DNA from: Heterohyrax brucei
Lineage: Eukaryota > Chordata > Mammalia > Hyracoidea > Procaviidae
DNA: 64,000 nucleotides
Assembly: GCA_028571685.1 (NCBI GenBank)
Contig: CM053144.1
Coordinates: 94,332,171 to 94,396,170 of the forward strand
Direction: 5' to 3'
The translations under genes and the position numbers were made by a program. A model generated the notes under the pieces. The model had not been told where the DNA came from, did no database searches, and saw only the letters and a program-made list of their open reading frames with translations. Shown here piece by piece: positions 20,796 to 31,230 of this stretch. How positions within the stretch are numbered: the stretch's first letter is position 1; every line of letters starts with the position of its first letter.

Positions 20796-21330
20796 ACCAC
20801 TGTATTCAGGACTTCAGAATACCTGACCTTGAATACTGCTGCAACTTCTTAATGAAATATACATTTTGTACCTCTCAAATCCATGCTCTACAAATCTGCA
20901 AAACTGATCTATTAGAAATGCAAATATGATCATATTTATTTTCTTGCTTAAAATTCTCTGATGATTTCACTATGGCCACAGCCTAAAAATCAAACAAGCT
21001 CTTTAACTTGGCATGTAAGATCTGGCATCGGGATCTGTCCCCAACCTGATCTCACATAATTTCATTGTCCCCTAGGCATTCTGTTAAGTTTTCTGTATTG
21101 ACCTATGTATTTTTTTAAAAAAGATTTTGAAATAATTTTAGACTCATGTAGAAGTTTCAAAGATAATATAGAGTATCATTGTAGTTCAATAATCCAAATC
21201 AGAGAATTGACATTGTTATATTATTATCTAAGTACCAAATTTTACATGTACCTCCTTTTTTTTGTGAATATGTATAAAGTTCTAGGATACTTTCACTTGT
21301 ATAGATTCATTCCCACCATATGAGAACATA
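20796..21330 (+). mobile_element. Ancient L2-like relic and unassigned flank
   Basis: GGCATGTAAGATCTGGCATCGGGATCTGTCCC and CCCAACCTGATCTCACATAATTTC resemble the coding-side part of an ancient L2-type repeat (around 20850-21080). The remainder to 21330 is AT-rich and unassigned. Confidence 0.45.
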
Positions 21331-21479
21331 TTGTTAGTTGCCATTGAGTCAGCTTTGACTCCAATGGTGGCTTTTACTTTGTAACAGAACAAAATGTTTC
21401 CTGGTCTGGTGCCATCTTCAGGATCATCAGTATCTTTCAGTTGAATGTTGTAGCCATTCTGTTAATCCATCTCACTGAG

Positions 21480-21538
21480 CCAAGCCAAGTGCCGTCGAGT
21501 CGGATCCCACTCATGGTGACCCTAGGGGCCAGGGTAGA
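21480..21538 (-). mobile_element. 59-bp AfroSINE-tail insertion with TSD
   Basis: Starts CCAAGCCAAGTGCCGTCGAG and runs through ACTCATGGTGACCCTAGG. Flanks TCTCACTGAG (21470-21479) and TCTGACTGAG (21539-21548) match at 9 of 10 bases, and removing the insert restores contiguous RTE text. This makes it a 5'-truncated SINE copy rather than a decayed full one. Confidence 0.85.
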
Positions 21539-21753
21539 TCTGACTGAGGGTTTTCCTTATTTTTCTGACCCACTTCTTTACCAAACATCATGTCTCTTTC
21601 ACAGTTGGCATTTCTGAATGATATGTCCAAAATAAGACCATGTCTCATTAGCCTCAATTCTAAGAAACATTCTGGTTGTGTTGCTTCTAAAACTGATTTG
21701 TTAGTTCTTCTGGCAATCTATACTAATTTCATATTCTTTACCAATAATGATAC

Positions 21754-22349
21754 TGTTTCCAGAAAAGCTGGGGAGTTAGGCTACCTGCCGCAAAAATCCA
21801 GTTCATTGAGACATTTTATTTGCAAGCCAGCATTTCAAAAGGGCAGGGAGATAGTCTCCGATCCTGTCCAAATTGGTACAGGCAAAGTCTGAGTATTTAA
21901 AGAGAAAGACCACATGCAGATGTAGGGAACAACGTGGGCAAGTTGGGGCATGTGGGGGTCAACTGGGTGGGGGCCAACTGGGTGGAGGTGATCATTTGGG
22001 TGGAGGTCTGCTTCACAACCTCTGAGTGACGTTAGACTCTTCTGGCTAGTAACCTAGAAGAAGGCTTAAACAAGTTACTTCTCCATCTTCTGGGCCTCCT
22101 ACTTGGTTCTTTTAACGTTGGTTTTATCAAGACAAAAGGAGTCGTTTATTGTCTATAGTTCTCTGAATCTGTAGTGGAGCCTACAGAGGGCCCTACCCTA
22201 TCATCACGACCTGGGGCTTGTGCAGTGTGGCGATTGTGTCTTTCCCTGTGTGTTAAAGGTAATCTGAAACAATGTCACCTAGGTCCCTTTAGTTTTGAGC
22301 ATCCCTGACATGGCAGCTATGTCAGCCTCTGGTTTCAATACCATGATCA
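21754..22349 (-). mobile_element. Solo LTR related to the inverted pair at 14065-15113
   Basis: Starts TGTTTCCAGAAAAGCTGG and ends near ACCATGATCA. It shares in order GTCTGCTTCACAACC, GGCTAGTAACCTAGAAG, TCGTTTATTGTCTATAGTTC and AATCTGAAACAATG with the LTR read from 15113 to 14460. It includes three TCAACTGGGTGG-like units near 21957-22000. Confidence 0.75.
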
Positions 22350-22682
22350 AATATCATAATCCAAATGCATCAAATCCTTTTTTGTTTTCCTTTTTCATTT
22401 TCCAGCTTTTGCATGCATATAAGGCAATTAAAAAGACCATGGCTTGGCTCAGACACACCTCAGTCATCAAAATGACATCTTTACTTTTTCAGTCTTCAAA
22501 AGGGTCCTTTACAGCATATTTTCCTAATGCAATAACTTGTTTGATTTCTTGACTGCTGTTTCTGTGGACATTGATTGTTGATTCATTGAATGAAATAATT
22601 AGCCACTTCAATTTTATTTTCATTTGTCATCATATTATTTGTTGGTCAAGTTGTTGGAATCTTCATTTTCTTCACATTCAGG

Positions 22683-23740
22683 GGATCTTAGAGGTTGGGG
22701 CACCTAATTAGTATTCTATCAGCTATCAGGCTACTTCTGGTCACCTCCCCCTGTTGAAATGAGGCATAAGTGACTCCATTTTGAGGAAAGGCGCAGTAAA
22801 AATTCAAGGTGTTAAGGAAAGCCCCAGGAAACAACTTAATAGCAGAAAATACCATAGAGTAATTGTACGTTTGTCTTACAAAGCATCTGTCACAAGACAA
22901 AGCCTGGGGGCAGCCTTGCAAGTGACCCCTAGACCTTGACCACATTTTACAACTAACAGGAATTCCAGGTGGCCTTAACCAATCAATGTAAAGGTCAGTT
23001 CCCCCCACCCACCCTGCTTTGTGATCTCATGGCTTAAAAACTGCGTGCTAGAGAAGCTTGGGGTCACCTCCTGCTCTGCGTAGTTTGGGGTGCATCCCTG
23101 GTGCACCAGTCTTTTTCTTATTGGGCACATTTTTTAATAAAACTTAACTTTCAAAGAGTAACTGCGTTGCATCTTGAAATTGGGACCCTAACACCCCATC
23201 ACATTAGTGACTTCCTCTCAGCGGTTTTCCAGATTCTGTATCTAGAAAGCTCCAGATAAATTCAGATCTAATGAGCCCAGAGTAGTCAGACATGTGCAGA
23301 ACAGACAATGATGACCCACACACAGCTCTGGGTGGCTGTACATGCACAATAACACAAAAGAACTCATGTTGAGGGATGAAAAGTCTCATTCCATGGAACT
23401 GAAACCACTGGATATATGTTGTTGGCAGTAGTTGAGCCCATTTTGGAAGCAAAGGTCCATCAACCTCTTCTGCCAAATCTTAGCCCTCCTTATAATAAAT
23501 AATCGGTAGAAACTATGGATAAAACTTTCTGATCCTGCCCACTGCCTTCCTCTACCTGTAAATGAATATGTACAAGTATAAAATTGTAATTGCTAAAAAA
23601 GACCAGGGAACTCAATCTAATGTCAATACTATGAGTTCTTGCTTGCTATCTGTGAAATAAACTTTCTTCCTCTCAAAACTAATGTCTGAGAGTTTGGCTT
23701 CTTGCATGCTAGGCATGGACTCATTGGTCTAGTTTCATAA
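22683..23740 (+). mobile_element. Older LTR-like insertion, hosting another LTR
   Basis: About 620 bases of non-RTE text (22683-22751 and 23194-23740) separate collinear RTE pieces. Near the end, GAAATAAACTTTCTTCCTCTC followed by TTGGCTTCTTGCATGC looks like an LTR poly(A)/U5 end in plus orientation. The family was not recognised and the left end is uncertain. Confidence 0.5.
22752..23193 (+). mobile_element. Solo LTR, ERV1-like family, copy 3
   Basis: Sense orientation: TGTTGAAATGAGGCATAAG start, CCAATCA at about 22979, a poly(A) signal in TTTTTAATAAAACTTAAC near 23131, and end GGGACCCTAACA. A perfect CCCC/CCCC 4-bp duplication lies at 22748-22751 and 23194-23197. This copy fixes the transcriptional orientation of the family. 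Confidence 0.92.
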
Positions 23741-24004
23741 TCCATGTAGAGGGCTTGTAGTATGTTACCTTCATCAGTAAGTGTTTCATGTCATCTTCAT
23801 TTTCAGCAAGCAAAGTTGTGTCGTCTGTAATTTAGTCCTCCTCCATTCCTGCTCCCATGTTTTTCTTCATATAGTTCAGCTTCTTGCATTATTTGTTCAG
23901 CATACACGTTGAATAAGTAAGGTAAAAGGATGCAATCCTACTGCACATGTTTTCCAGTCTAAACCAATGTATTCATTCATAGTTCCTTTAATTTGATTAC
24001 TGAG

Positions 24005-24350
24005 AAATGTTTATTTTGCATCTATTATGTTTAGGACATCCTTTTCAACACTGGGAATACAAATGTGACATGACAGCAGGGTCCTTGCTTTCACATACTT
24101 TAAATTCCAGTAGGGGTGATGGACACTAATAATAAGTAAATACACATACTTTATAATTAAAAATTAATATTGTTTGCTGCAAGGAAAATAGGAATTATTT
24201 TGTGAAGGAGGGCTGATTTAGATTAAGCGATTGAAGAAAATCTCATTGAGAATAAGACAGTTGAGTTAAGACAAGTATTTTATAAAACAGCTGAAAAGAT
24301 TTTGGAACACATAGTTCCAGGTAGATGGAATAGCATCACTTAGAACAACA
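24005..24350 (-). mobile_element. L2-type LINE relic
   Basis: ACACTGGGAATACAAATGTGACATG, CAGGGTCCTTGCTTTCACAT, TTCCAGTAGGGGTGATGG and ATAGTTCCAGGTAGATGGAATAGCA match the reverse complement of an L2 3' region. Ancient, no coding content. Confidence 0.7.
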
Positions 24351-24667
24351 CAAAGCTGATTTAGTCGTGTTTGTCATGCAGCTCCACTTACTGTTGTCCT
24401 CCACAAAACTAAATAATGCCTAAAGATGTCAATATTGTATTTTAGCCATCAATGTATCTATTAGAGAACTCTCTGTAGGGAACCTTACATATAGGAGGTA
24501 TTCAGTATTACACTGAATTTCAATATGAAGTTATTTTTACTGATTTAAAAACTCATGTCACACTAGTTATTTTTATACTCATAGGAAAACAGTCTTTGTT
24601 TTGTTTTTGAATCTCACCACTATGATGGAATTTCATCCATAACAATTTATGTACATTTTAGTGTTTC
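24351..24667. other. Unassigned sequence
   Basis: No gene or repeat recognised. Confidence 0.4.
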
Positions 24668-25330
24668 TAGGAGCCCTGGTGGTGCAATGGTTAAAGCAGT
24701 TCACTGCCACTGAAATGTTGGCTGTTTGAAACCACTGATAGCTCTTCCAAAGAAAAATATGGTGGTCTTCTTCTGTAGAGATTTATAGCTTAAGAAACCC
24801 TGTGCTGTCCCTGTGTTTTAGTCAACTAGTACTCCTCTAACAGAAATACAAAGAAAAATTTATTCTTACACAGTCCAGTAGGCTACAAGTCCAGATTCAG
24901 GGTATCTGCTCGAGGGAAAGGCTTTCCCTCTTTGCTGGCTTTGGAGGAACGTCCTTAGGTTGCATCAGTCATTGGTCGGGGTGCATATTGGCACAGGAAC
25001 CTCAGGTCTGAAGGATGTACTGCATTCCCAGTGCTGCTTTCTTGGTGGTGTCAGGTTCCCAGTTCTCTGCTTGCTTCTCTTTCCTTTTATCTCTTGTAGG
25101 ATAAAAGGTGGTACAAGCCGTACTCCAGGGAAACTCTCTTTATAGTGGAGCAGGGAGGTGACCCTAGGAAGGGATTTACGGTCCCACCCTAATCTTCTTT
25201 AACAAACAGCATGGGAAAATCACAAAACAGAGGGCAATCACATAATACTGATAATGACAGCCCAACCAAATTTCTGTACATGTTTTTGGGGGACCCAGTT
25301 CAATCCATGACACCCTGGGTTTTTTTTGAT
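24668..25330 (+). mobile_element. AfroSINE with an LTR in its tail
   Basis: The head GGAGCCCTGGTGGTGCAATGG lies at 24669, then AAATGTTGGCTGTTTGAAACC, and CTTAAGAAACCCTGTGCTGTCC at 24790. After the LTR the tail continues as CCCTGGGTTTTTTTTG. The decay indicates an old SINE. Confidence 0.82.
24814..25312 (-). mobile_element. Solo LTR, MaLR-like family
   Basis: Antisense member: TGTTTTAGTCAACTAGTACTCC to GTTCAATCCATGACA, with the TTTATTCTTACAC poly(A) complement near 24858. A perfect 5-bp CCCTG duplication (24809-24813 and 25313-25317) indicates an ERVL-class integrase. Confidence 0.93.
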
Positions 25331-26163
25331 TTCCAGTACTGCTACAAGAACCGTCCAATCCATTGTCTTCAAGTTGATTCTTACAGAATCCCAGTCTCTA
25401 GGTGCTTAAAAATGTATTCTGATCAGATAGTATGGTATTTCACTTATTTTTGGATTGCCAGTGCCAGAAAAGTACTAATCAAAAGTTAGGTGTCCATTAA
25501 TTCTGTGAATAACTGTGTTGTATAGGTTACCTCTACTGGTTTGTGTGAACCACCTACCATCTAGTGAATTCTGACTCATGGAGGCTGCATGTCTCAGAGT
25601 GTAACTGAGGGTTTTCTAAACTTGTTGCTGTAGCGTTAATTTCTATTCACAGGGATGCTACATAACAGAGTAGAACTGCCCCACAAGGGTTCCAAGGAGC
25701 AGCTGGTGGATTCCAGCTGCCAGTCATGTAGTTAGCAGCCAAGCAGTTTAGTACTGTACAACTGGGCTCCAAAAGCTTTCAGTGGCTGATATTTTTTACG
25801 TAGACTTCCTAACTTTTCTTCCTAGTGGCTGCTGGATGGACTTGAAACACTAACTTATCAATTAGCAGTGGAGTGAATTAACCATTATACAATTCTGGGA
25901 TTCCTTAGTGGCCTGTGTTAGTTACCATACCATCAGTCCCTACTATTCTAGGAAATATAGTCCCTTTTGAATTTTATTATGATCATAATTTCTCAAAAAC
26001 AGGTATTTTGTCTTTTTCTGTTAAATCAAAATGGATCGCACTTGAAGTCTTTTACAGTGTTACATAAGATATATGGACTTCAGAGGTTTTTAAATATATG
26101 CTTTCTGTGACAGTAAAATTGAAATGATCCCTATTGTTCCTTTTGGGTGTAAAGTAGTTTTGT
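25331..26163 (-). mobile_element. AfroSINE long variant (25540-25775) in unassigned sequence
   Basis: Positions 25540-25775 are a reverse AfroSINE with a middle block: GAATTCTGACTCATGGAGG, GAGTAGAACTGCCCCACAAGG, GTTCCAAGGAGCAGCTGGTGG and a head complement ending CAACTGGGCTCC. The flanks on both sides were not recognised. Confidence 0.7.
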
Positions 26164-26455
26164 ATTTTCTGACTTATTTTTTATTTTTTAGATATTTTAT
26201 TGTGCTTTAAGTGAAGATTTACAATTGAAATAAATGGGCTTTACACACATGTGAACCTGGCGGTTCTTCCCACATTATGACAGCGTTCTCCACTCCACCC
26301 TGTGCTTCCTGTATCCATTGAACCAGCCCCTGTCCCTCTCTGCCCTCTCATCTCACATCTGGACTAAGGAGTTGCCTGGTGAGGTTGTATGCCTGCTTAA
26401 GCCAAGAAGCACACTTTTTGCTAGTATCATCTTGTGTGTCAGACTTATTTTTGTA
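26164..26455 (-). mobile_element. Old L1 3' UTR fragment
   Basis: TTTTTTAGATATTTTATTGTGC start (tail side), GTATCCATTGAACCAGCCCC, CTTAAGCCAAGAAGCACAC. Same old subfamily as 2225-2741 and severely 5' truncated. Confidence 0.8.
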
Positions 26456-27089
26456 AAAACCTTTAGTAAATATCTAAAATGTTACTACCCACAACTTTGT
26501 TTTTATAACAAGGAAAAGGGAAATATTTCTTAGGATACTTGATATTGTTGAGATTTATTTTTGAGCAGCTCTGTTGCTGAGCAGCAGCTAAAACAAATTT
26601 GAGTCGTTTTGGTCCAATGAAGGGGCTTCCCTTTGTTTATAATTGCGAAAACATGAGACTACGCAGTGACGTTCCATTTTATAGACAGCACTCTTAGAAC
26701 ATTTCTAGCATGTCAGTGAAGTATAACAGAAGCATGGCCCTGAAGATGAACTGTGCTTGAAATCTCAGCTCTAGTTAACTCTCAGATCCTTAGTAAAATG
26801 GAGACCGTCACCTTTCACTTGCAGGATTGGTGAATAAATACTCTATGTCAAGTACATATTCTGTTGGCTTGCTTAAGACCCAGATGTGCGATTACCACCC
26901 TGGTGGAGGAGAATAGGGTTAGTAATATCTGATAAAGATGCTGTCTAATCTCCACCAAATTGCAAATGATGATCCTGCTTCATCTTTTATTGCTCTTCCC
27001 TCCAATATTGAAAAGAGTGAGGGGTGCAGTGCAAATATTGGGTCAGTCTCTCCTCCCTGCTGAAACTAAGGTGGTGCAGTAGGAAACGA
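26456..27089 (+). mobile_element. Weak MIR relic in unassigned sequence
   Basis: GCATGGCCCTGAAGATGAAC to GGAGACCGTCACC (around 26715-26870) resembles a plus-strand MIR. The match is weak. The rest is unassigned. Confidence 0.4.
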
Positions 27090-27246
27090 AAAGCAAAACC
27101 AGACCCACTGCTGAGGAGTCAACACCAACTCACGGTGACCGTATAGGTCAGAGTAGAACTGCCACATAGAGTTTCCAAGGAAAACCTGGTAGATCTGACC
27201 TTTTGGTTAGCTGTTAGTACTTAATCACTACATCACCAGGGGTTCC
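27090..27246 (-). mobile_element. AfroSINE
   Basis: AAAACCAGACCCACTGCTGAGG, AACTCACGGTGACCGTATAGG, CATAGAGTTTCCAAGGAAAACC and the head complement ending CATCACCAGGGGTTCC. Confidence 0.92.
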
Positions 27247-27369
27247 AGATGTGATATTAGAATTTTTAAAGTCAATGTAGATTTGATCATCAAGATAATT
27301 GGAAAAACCAGGAAAGGAAATTCAGCTGTGTGCAGTGACCGAAAATGAAACCATTTCCTGTTCCTACAA

Positions 27370-27590
27370 TACAATAGTTAACAGTACGGGCCCTGGAGGC
27401 AGACAGATGATGTTGAAATCTTGATTCTACCACTTCCAAGCTGTGTTGTCTTGGGTCTTTGTTTCCTTCATTTGTAAAATGGTAATAGAATTCCTCATAG
27501 AGTGGTTGTGTGGATTAAATTAGACATTTACAAGTATTTAGAACAGACTTAACATCTGTGGTAATTACTGAGTAAAAGGTAACTAGTGCC
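27370..27590 (+). mobile_element. MIR
   Basis: ACAGTACGGGCCCTGGAGGCAGACAG, ATTCTACCACTTCCAAGC, TTGTAAAATGGTAATAG, GTGGTTGTGTGGATTAAATT. Good plus-strand MIR with the conserved core. Confidence 0.85.
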
Positions 27591-28131
27591 GTCATCATCA
27601 ATACTCACTGCCTAAGTGGAGACCAGTTTACATATCTTTGGTCTTTGAAGGGTGAGCCCAAGATTTAATAATCTCTAGTATACAGTGTTACAAATGGACA
27701 CCTAGAACAATGTAAAAAAAAATTGGAAATGCTAGAACAGACAGACAAACTTCACAACTGTGACAACCCCAAACCTTGCATTTGGGGAAAAAAAATCACA
27801 AAAGTAAAGGGAAACTAGAGTAGTATGTTACAATATTTAAAACTACGGAATTCTGAACAGAGACACTCCAGTGAATCGCTAACTTTTACCAGTATGCGGA
27901 ATCTTACACATGGTAGTGAATAGTGTAACAGAATGTTGGAGGTGTTTTTTTCTGTTCTAAAGTGAGCCACCAACACTGGAAACCAGCTGCCTCCTCCAGG
28001 AGCTGGTAAGAGGTAGCAGAACCAGCCCCGCCATAGCATAGGCCCTTCTTTCAGGTACCGAAGGGGGAGCTGAAGCCTAGGGTGGAGGAGTTTCCGGGTG
28101 CATTATTACTGAGTGAGAAGTGCTGTAGCTT

Positions 28132-28157
28132 TTTATCTCCTCCCTGTGGGAGATAAA
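28132..28157. other. Perfect 9-bp hairpin
   Basis: TTTATCTCC, an 8-base loop, then GGAGATAAA. No terminator role is implied in a mammalian genome. Confidence 0.9.
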
Positions 28158-28522
28158 GGAATGCTTCAGGAGTATCCTTTACAGGTTTGATGATGCCCTC
28201 TTAAGGCCCTCACTCTGCCATGTACCATATTGCTGCCTTTGGGAAATTCTTGGAGGAAGTTGACTGGTATCTCTGGGGCTAGCCACATGCATAAACACAG
28301 GGAATGTTACTTGCTTCTTGCATTGACATTTCTGAAGGCAGAAGGCCTGGTAAGAGCAGAAAAACAGGGTGGGTATGAATATTGTTTCTGGGAAGAAGAT
28401 GATCCCAAGATTTTTGCATTACACTTAAAGTACAGAAGATGTTAAGTTCCTCTGGTTGATTCAGTGGAGCAGGGTAGATAAGGGAGAAGATAGGAGCAAT
28501 GGATGCCTGCACAGGCACACGG

Positions 28523-28540
28523 AGGAGGCTTCGGCCTCCT
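28523..28540. other. 7-bp stem with TTCG tetraloop
   Basis: AGGAGGC-TTCG-GCCTCCT. In RNA a UUCG loop closed by C-G would be very stable. No RNA gene context is visible. Confidence 0.9.
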
Positions 28541-28589
28541 GCGAAGGGATTGCTGTGTGGGTCTCTTACCATACCATTTTCCACTTGCT

Positions 28590-28925
28590 CCACTGAGACC
28601 CTAGATCTGGCAACACAGCTTCAGCATGGGCTACTCCGGATTGTTGTAGCCCTGCGGCTTTCACATGGCTTCCTGTCATTCCAAATGACTAGAGTAGCCG
28701 CCTCCTCTACCACTGTTCTCCACCAAATTTCCCTAATATGTTGTTTTTATTACACATTCACAATCTCTATTTATTTGTGCAGTTTTTTTTGTCTGTCTCC
28801 ACCCCTACACTAGGCTTACTGAGAGTAGGGTCATTATCTATCTTATTCATAGCTGTTACCCAGTATCTTGAATAATATTTAGCAAGAATAGGTTTTCAAG
28901 TAATGTCTATCAAATAAATCATAAT
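28590..28925 (+). mobile_element. L2 3' end
   Basis: TTGTAGCCCTGCGGCTTTCAC, CTATTTATTTGTGCAG, TTACTGAGAGTAGGGTCATT, and an end matching the L2 terminal AATAAAT repeat (ATCAAATAAATC at 28908). Confidence 0.7.
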
Positions 28926-29205
28926 ATGTCATTTTTTAAAAGTCAAATACTGTTTAACCGACTGACCATATGCAAAATATAGGTAAATGTGGATAGTTCT
29001 GTATATATTGAAATTTGTTTCAATATTTTTTAAACAAATTCTGTAAGAGTCAACATTCCAGCTTATAATTTTAGTTTTAGAAGCAGATTTTGAAAAGATC
29101 TTTTTGTGCATGCTGTCGTTAAGCATACTACTGTATCTGGATACTACCAGGAAAAATTAAAAACTAAGGTATTAAATTTGTTCTGTTTGATAGCAACCAA
29201 CTCAT
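28926..29205. other. Unassigned AT-rich sequence
   Basis: Nothing recognised. Confidence 0.4.
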
Positions 29206-29370
29206 GTGAGGAAACTCTGGTGGTCTCGTGGTTAAGTGCTATGGCTGCTAACCAAAAGTCAGCAGTTCAAATCTGCCAGGAATTCCTTGGAAACTCTATA
29301 GGGCATTTCTGCTCTGCCCTGTAGGGTACTGTGAGTCAGAATCTATTTGAAGACAGCACATTTGCTTTAG
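29206..29370 (+). mobile_element. AfroSINE
   Basis: GAGGAAACTCTGGTGGTCTCG head, GCTGCTAACCAAAAGTCAGCAG, TTCAAATCTGCCAGG, CTTGGAAACTCTATAGGGC and GTGAGTCAGAATCTATTTGAAG tail. Confidence 0.93.
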
Positions 29371-30739
29371 TTTTTTTGTTTTGTTTTTATTAGCTCAATT
29401 GAAGCTTGATGAGTATTTCTGTATTTGTAAAATTAGTGTAATTGGCTGTTGTGGCATCATATCAAAATAAAATAACTTACATAACAAACTTAATTTGTCA
29501 GCTAATTGAATCTATTCATGTTTTCACTTAAAAAAATTGTCTAAGTAAATGAAGTCACAGGCAGTTTAGTATAGTCACACACATTTTGGTTTTGAAGACA
29601 TGGAGGTGAAAGTAAAATATTTTATGTCAAAGTCTAGGATCTTAGCTACCACTGAAAAAAATTAAGACAAACCCTGGTAAATTACATTAAGACAAACATA
29701 ATTTGACAGTTACTGTGACATCTATTATTATACATAGATAACAAATATTAGAACAATTTTGAGTGTGAAGAACTTGGAAGCTTCCTTTGAAGTCCCCATT
29801 TATCTCAGCCTCTTTATAGCTTTAGGTTGAAAAAATTCCAAGCAATTCACAAACAGGTGGGAGCACCACTTCAATCTCTCAATATTCTCATAAATATTCT
29901 TGTTAGTAATAGTGTCAGGACAGGAATTTATGAGTTACTTCCTATTTCTACTGAATAGCTGTTTTCAATTAATGCTAAGAGTGTTGATAGAAATAAGTCG
30001 GTGCTGTCACTGGGCAAGGAGAGCAGCAGGAGCTGCACAGAGGCAGGCATGTGAATTTAAACTGGGTGGTACACTTTCACTCAATCACAATACATAAATA
30101 AAGTACATTAAAAATGCTAAATAGGATCAAGAGTAAATGAGTAAAGGAATGAATGAATAAATAAAAAAAAGTCAGTGAGGGTGGTATAAGGAAATGAAAT
30201 ATAAATGATACAAATCAAAAGAACAAGTATTCGAGAAGAAGCTGTACAAACCAGTAATATAAGCCTGAAGTCATAGCTAAATCACAAGACAAAGGTCACA
30301 ATTTCTGGATACAGAAATTAACAAAAAGAGCCTCTGTTTGCTAATGACAAGAGAGGCTGGCTTTAAATGTTAAATGTCATAATCTTTGTTTCTCCCTTTT
30401 TGGACTTGTTTCACTTGGTACAATTTGTCATCTGTAGGAAATACCAAATTCATTTTACTAAAAATAGGACTCTGAAAAATGTTTTCTTTCAATATAAATC
30501 TGCAAACACTCATTCAGAAAGCTGAGCAGAGTCTTTAAGCACGACTTACCCTCATTAGAATTTCCTGCAGTCTGTTGGAACAAAATAGTAATTTTTAATT
30601 AGTTGTGACTATAGCCCAAAAAAGACTCTTCTTTGAAGAAAGCCCCAAAATATGATACATAAAAGGAATTAAAATATTTGTTTGATCTTGACCAAAATAC
30701 TTAGTTCCATAAGTAAAGTGAAGGAGGAAATAAATATTA
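29371..30739. other. Unassigned AT-rich sequence
   Basis: About 1.4 kb with no recognised gene or repeat family. It includes a short AATGAATGAATAAATAAAAAA simple tract near 30150. Confidence 0.45.
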
Positions 30740-30910
30740 ATATTTATTGAATAATTGCAAAGTGCTAGGTATTATTCCAGCCCTTGCTGTAGATGCCATT
30801 AATATTCCTATTTACAGATAAAGAAACAGAGGCAGAGAGATAAAGAATCTTGCTTGATTTCATAGCTAGTAAGTGACAGAGTTGGCAGTCTGTTCCCAGA
30901 GTCCATTCCC
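30740..30910 (-). mobile_element. MIR
   Basis: TTATTGAATAATTGCAAAGTGC, TATTTACAGATAAAGAAACAGAGG and CATAGCTAGTAAGTGACAGAG: reverse-complement MIR, well conserved. Confidence 0.85.
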
Positions 30911-31072
30911 TTATCGCTTGCTTGATCCCACCCCATATAATACAAAGTGCTGCTTCTATGGGAAGAAAAAATGAATATGAAAGTATTTTTCAAATGATGA
31001 AATGGTAAAAGTTATAAAATATGACGATGATGGTTTTAGGCCCTATTGAATTTTAGGCGTCTGTGGAGACAG

Positions 31073-31230
31073 AGGAAACTTGGGTGGCTTAGTGGCTAAG
31101 TGCTATGGCTATTAATCAAAAGGTCAGCAGTTTGAATCTACCAGGTGCTCTTTGGAAACTCTGGGATAATTCTAGTCTGTCTTATAGAGTCACTGTGAGT
31201 CAAAATCAGCTGGATGGGTGTGGTTTGGTT
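31073..31230 (+). mobile_element. AfroSINE
   Basis: GAGGAAACTTGGGTGGCTTAGTGG, AAAAGGTCAGCAGTTTGAATC, TTTGGAAACTCTGG, GAGTCACTGTGAGTCAAAATC, GGTTTGGTTTTT tail. Confidence 0.92.

Larger units (their letters stand above)
21331..24000 (-). mobile_element. RTE/BovB-type LINE, antisense, broken by several insertions
   Basis: RTE pieces: 21331-21753 (TTGTTAGTTGCCATTGAGTC onward), 22350-22682 (CATGCATATAAGGCAATTAAAAAGACC, TTGATTTCTTGACTGCTG) and 23741-24000 (CATCAGTAAGTGTTTCATG, TTCAGCATACACGTTGAATAAG). They are collinear. The gaps are accounted for by the inserted LTRs at 21754-22349 and 22683-23740, while a 59-bp SINE tail sits inside the first piece. No open frame survives. Confidence 0.85.
27591..28589. 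other. Unassigned, comparatively GC-rich stretch with hairpins
   Basis: About 1 kb with no recognised repeat and no convincing coding frame. ORFs of 74-104 codons on both strands overlap one another and lack splice or domain support. Two perfect short hairpins lie at 28132-28157 and 28523-28540. Confidence 0.45.

Noticed and set aside
23204..23476. 90-codon minus-strand ORF
   Set aside because: Lies in an LTR-like insertion between RTE pieces, antisense to its likely transcription, with no domain.
28279..28813. Overlapping 104-codon ORFs
   Set aside because: They overlap on opposite strands, and the plus-strand one extends into an L2 relic.
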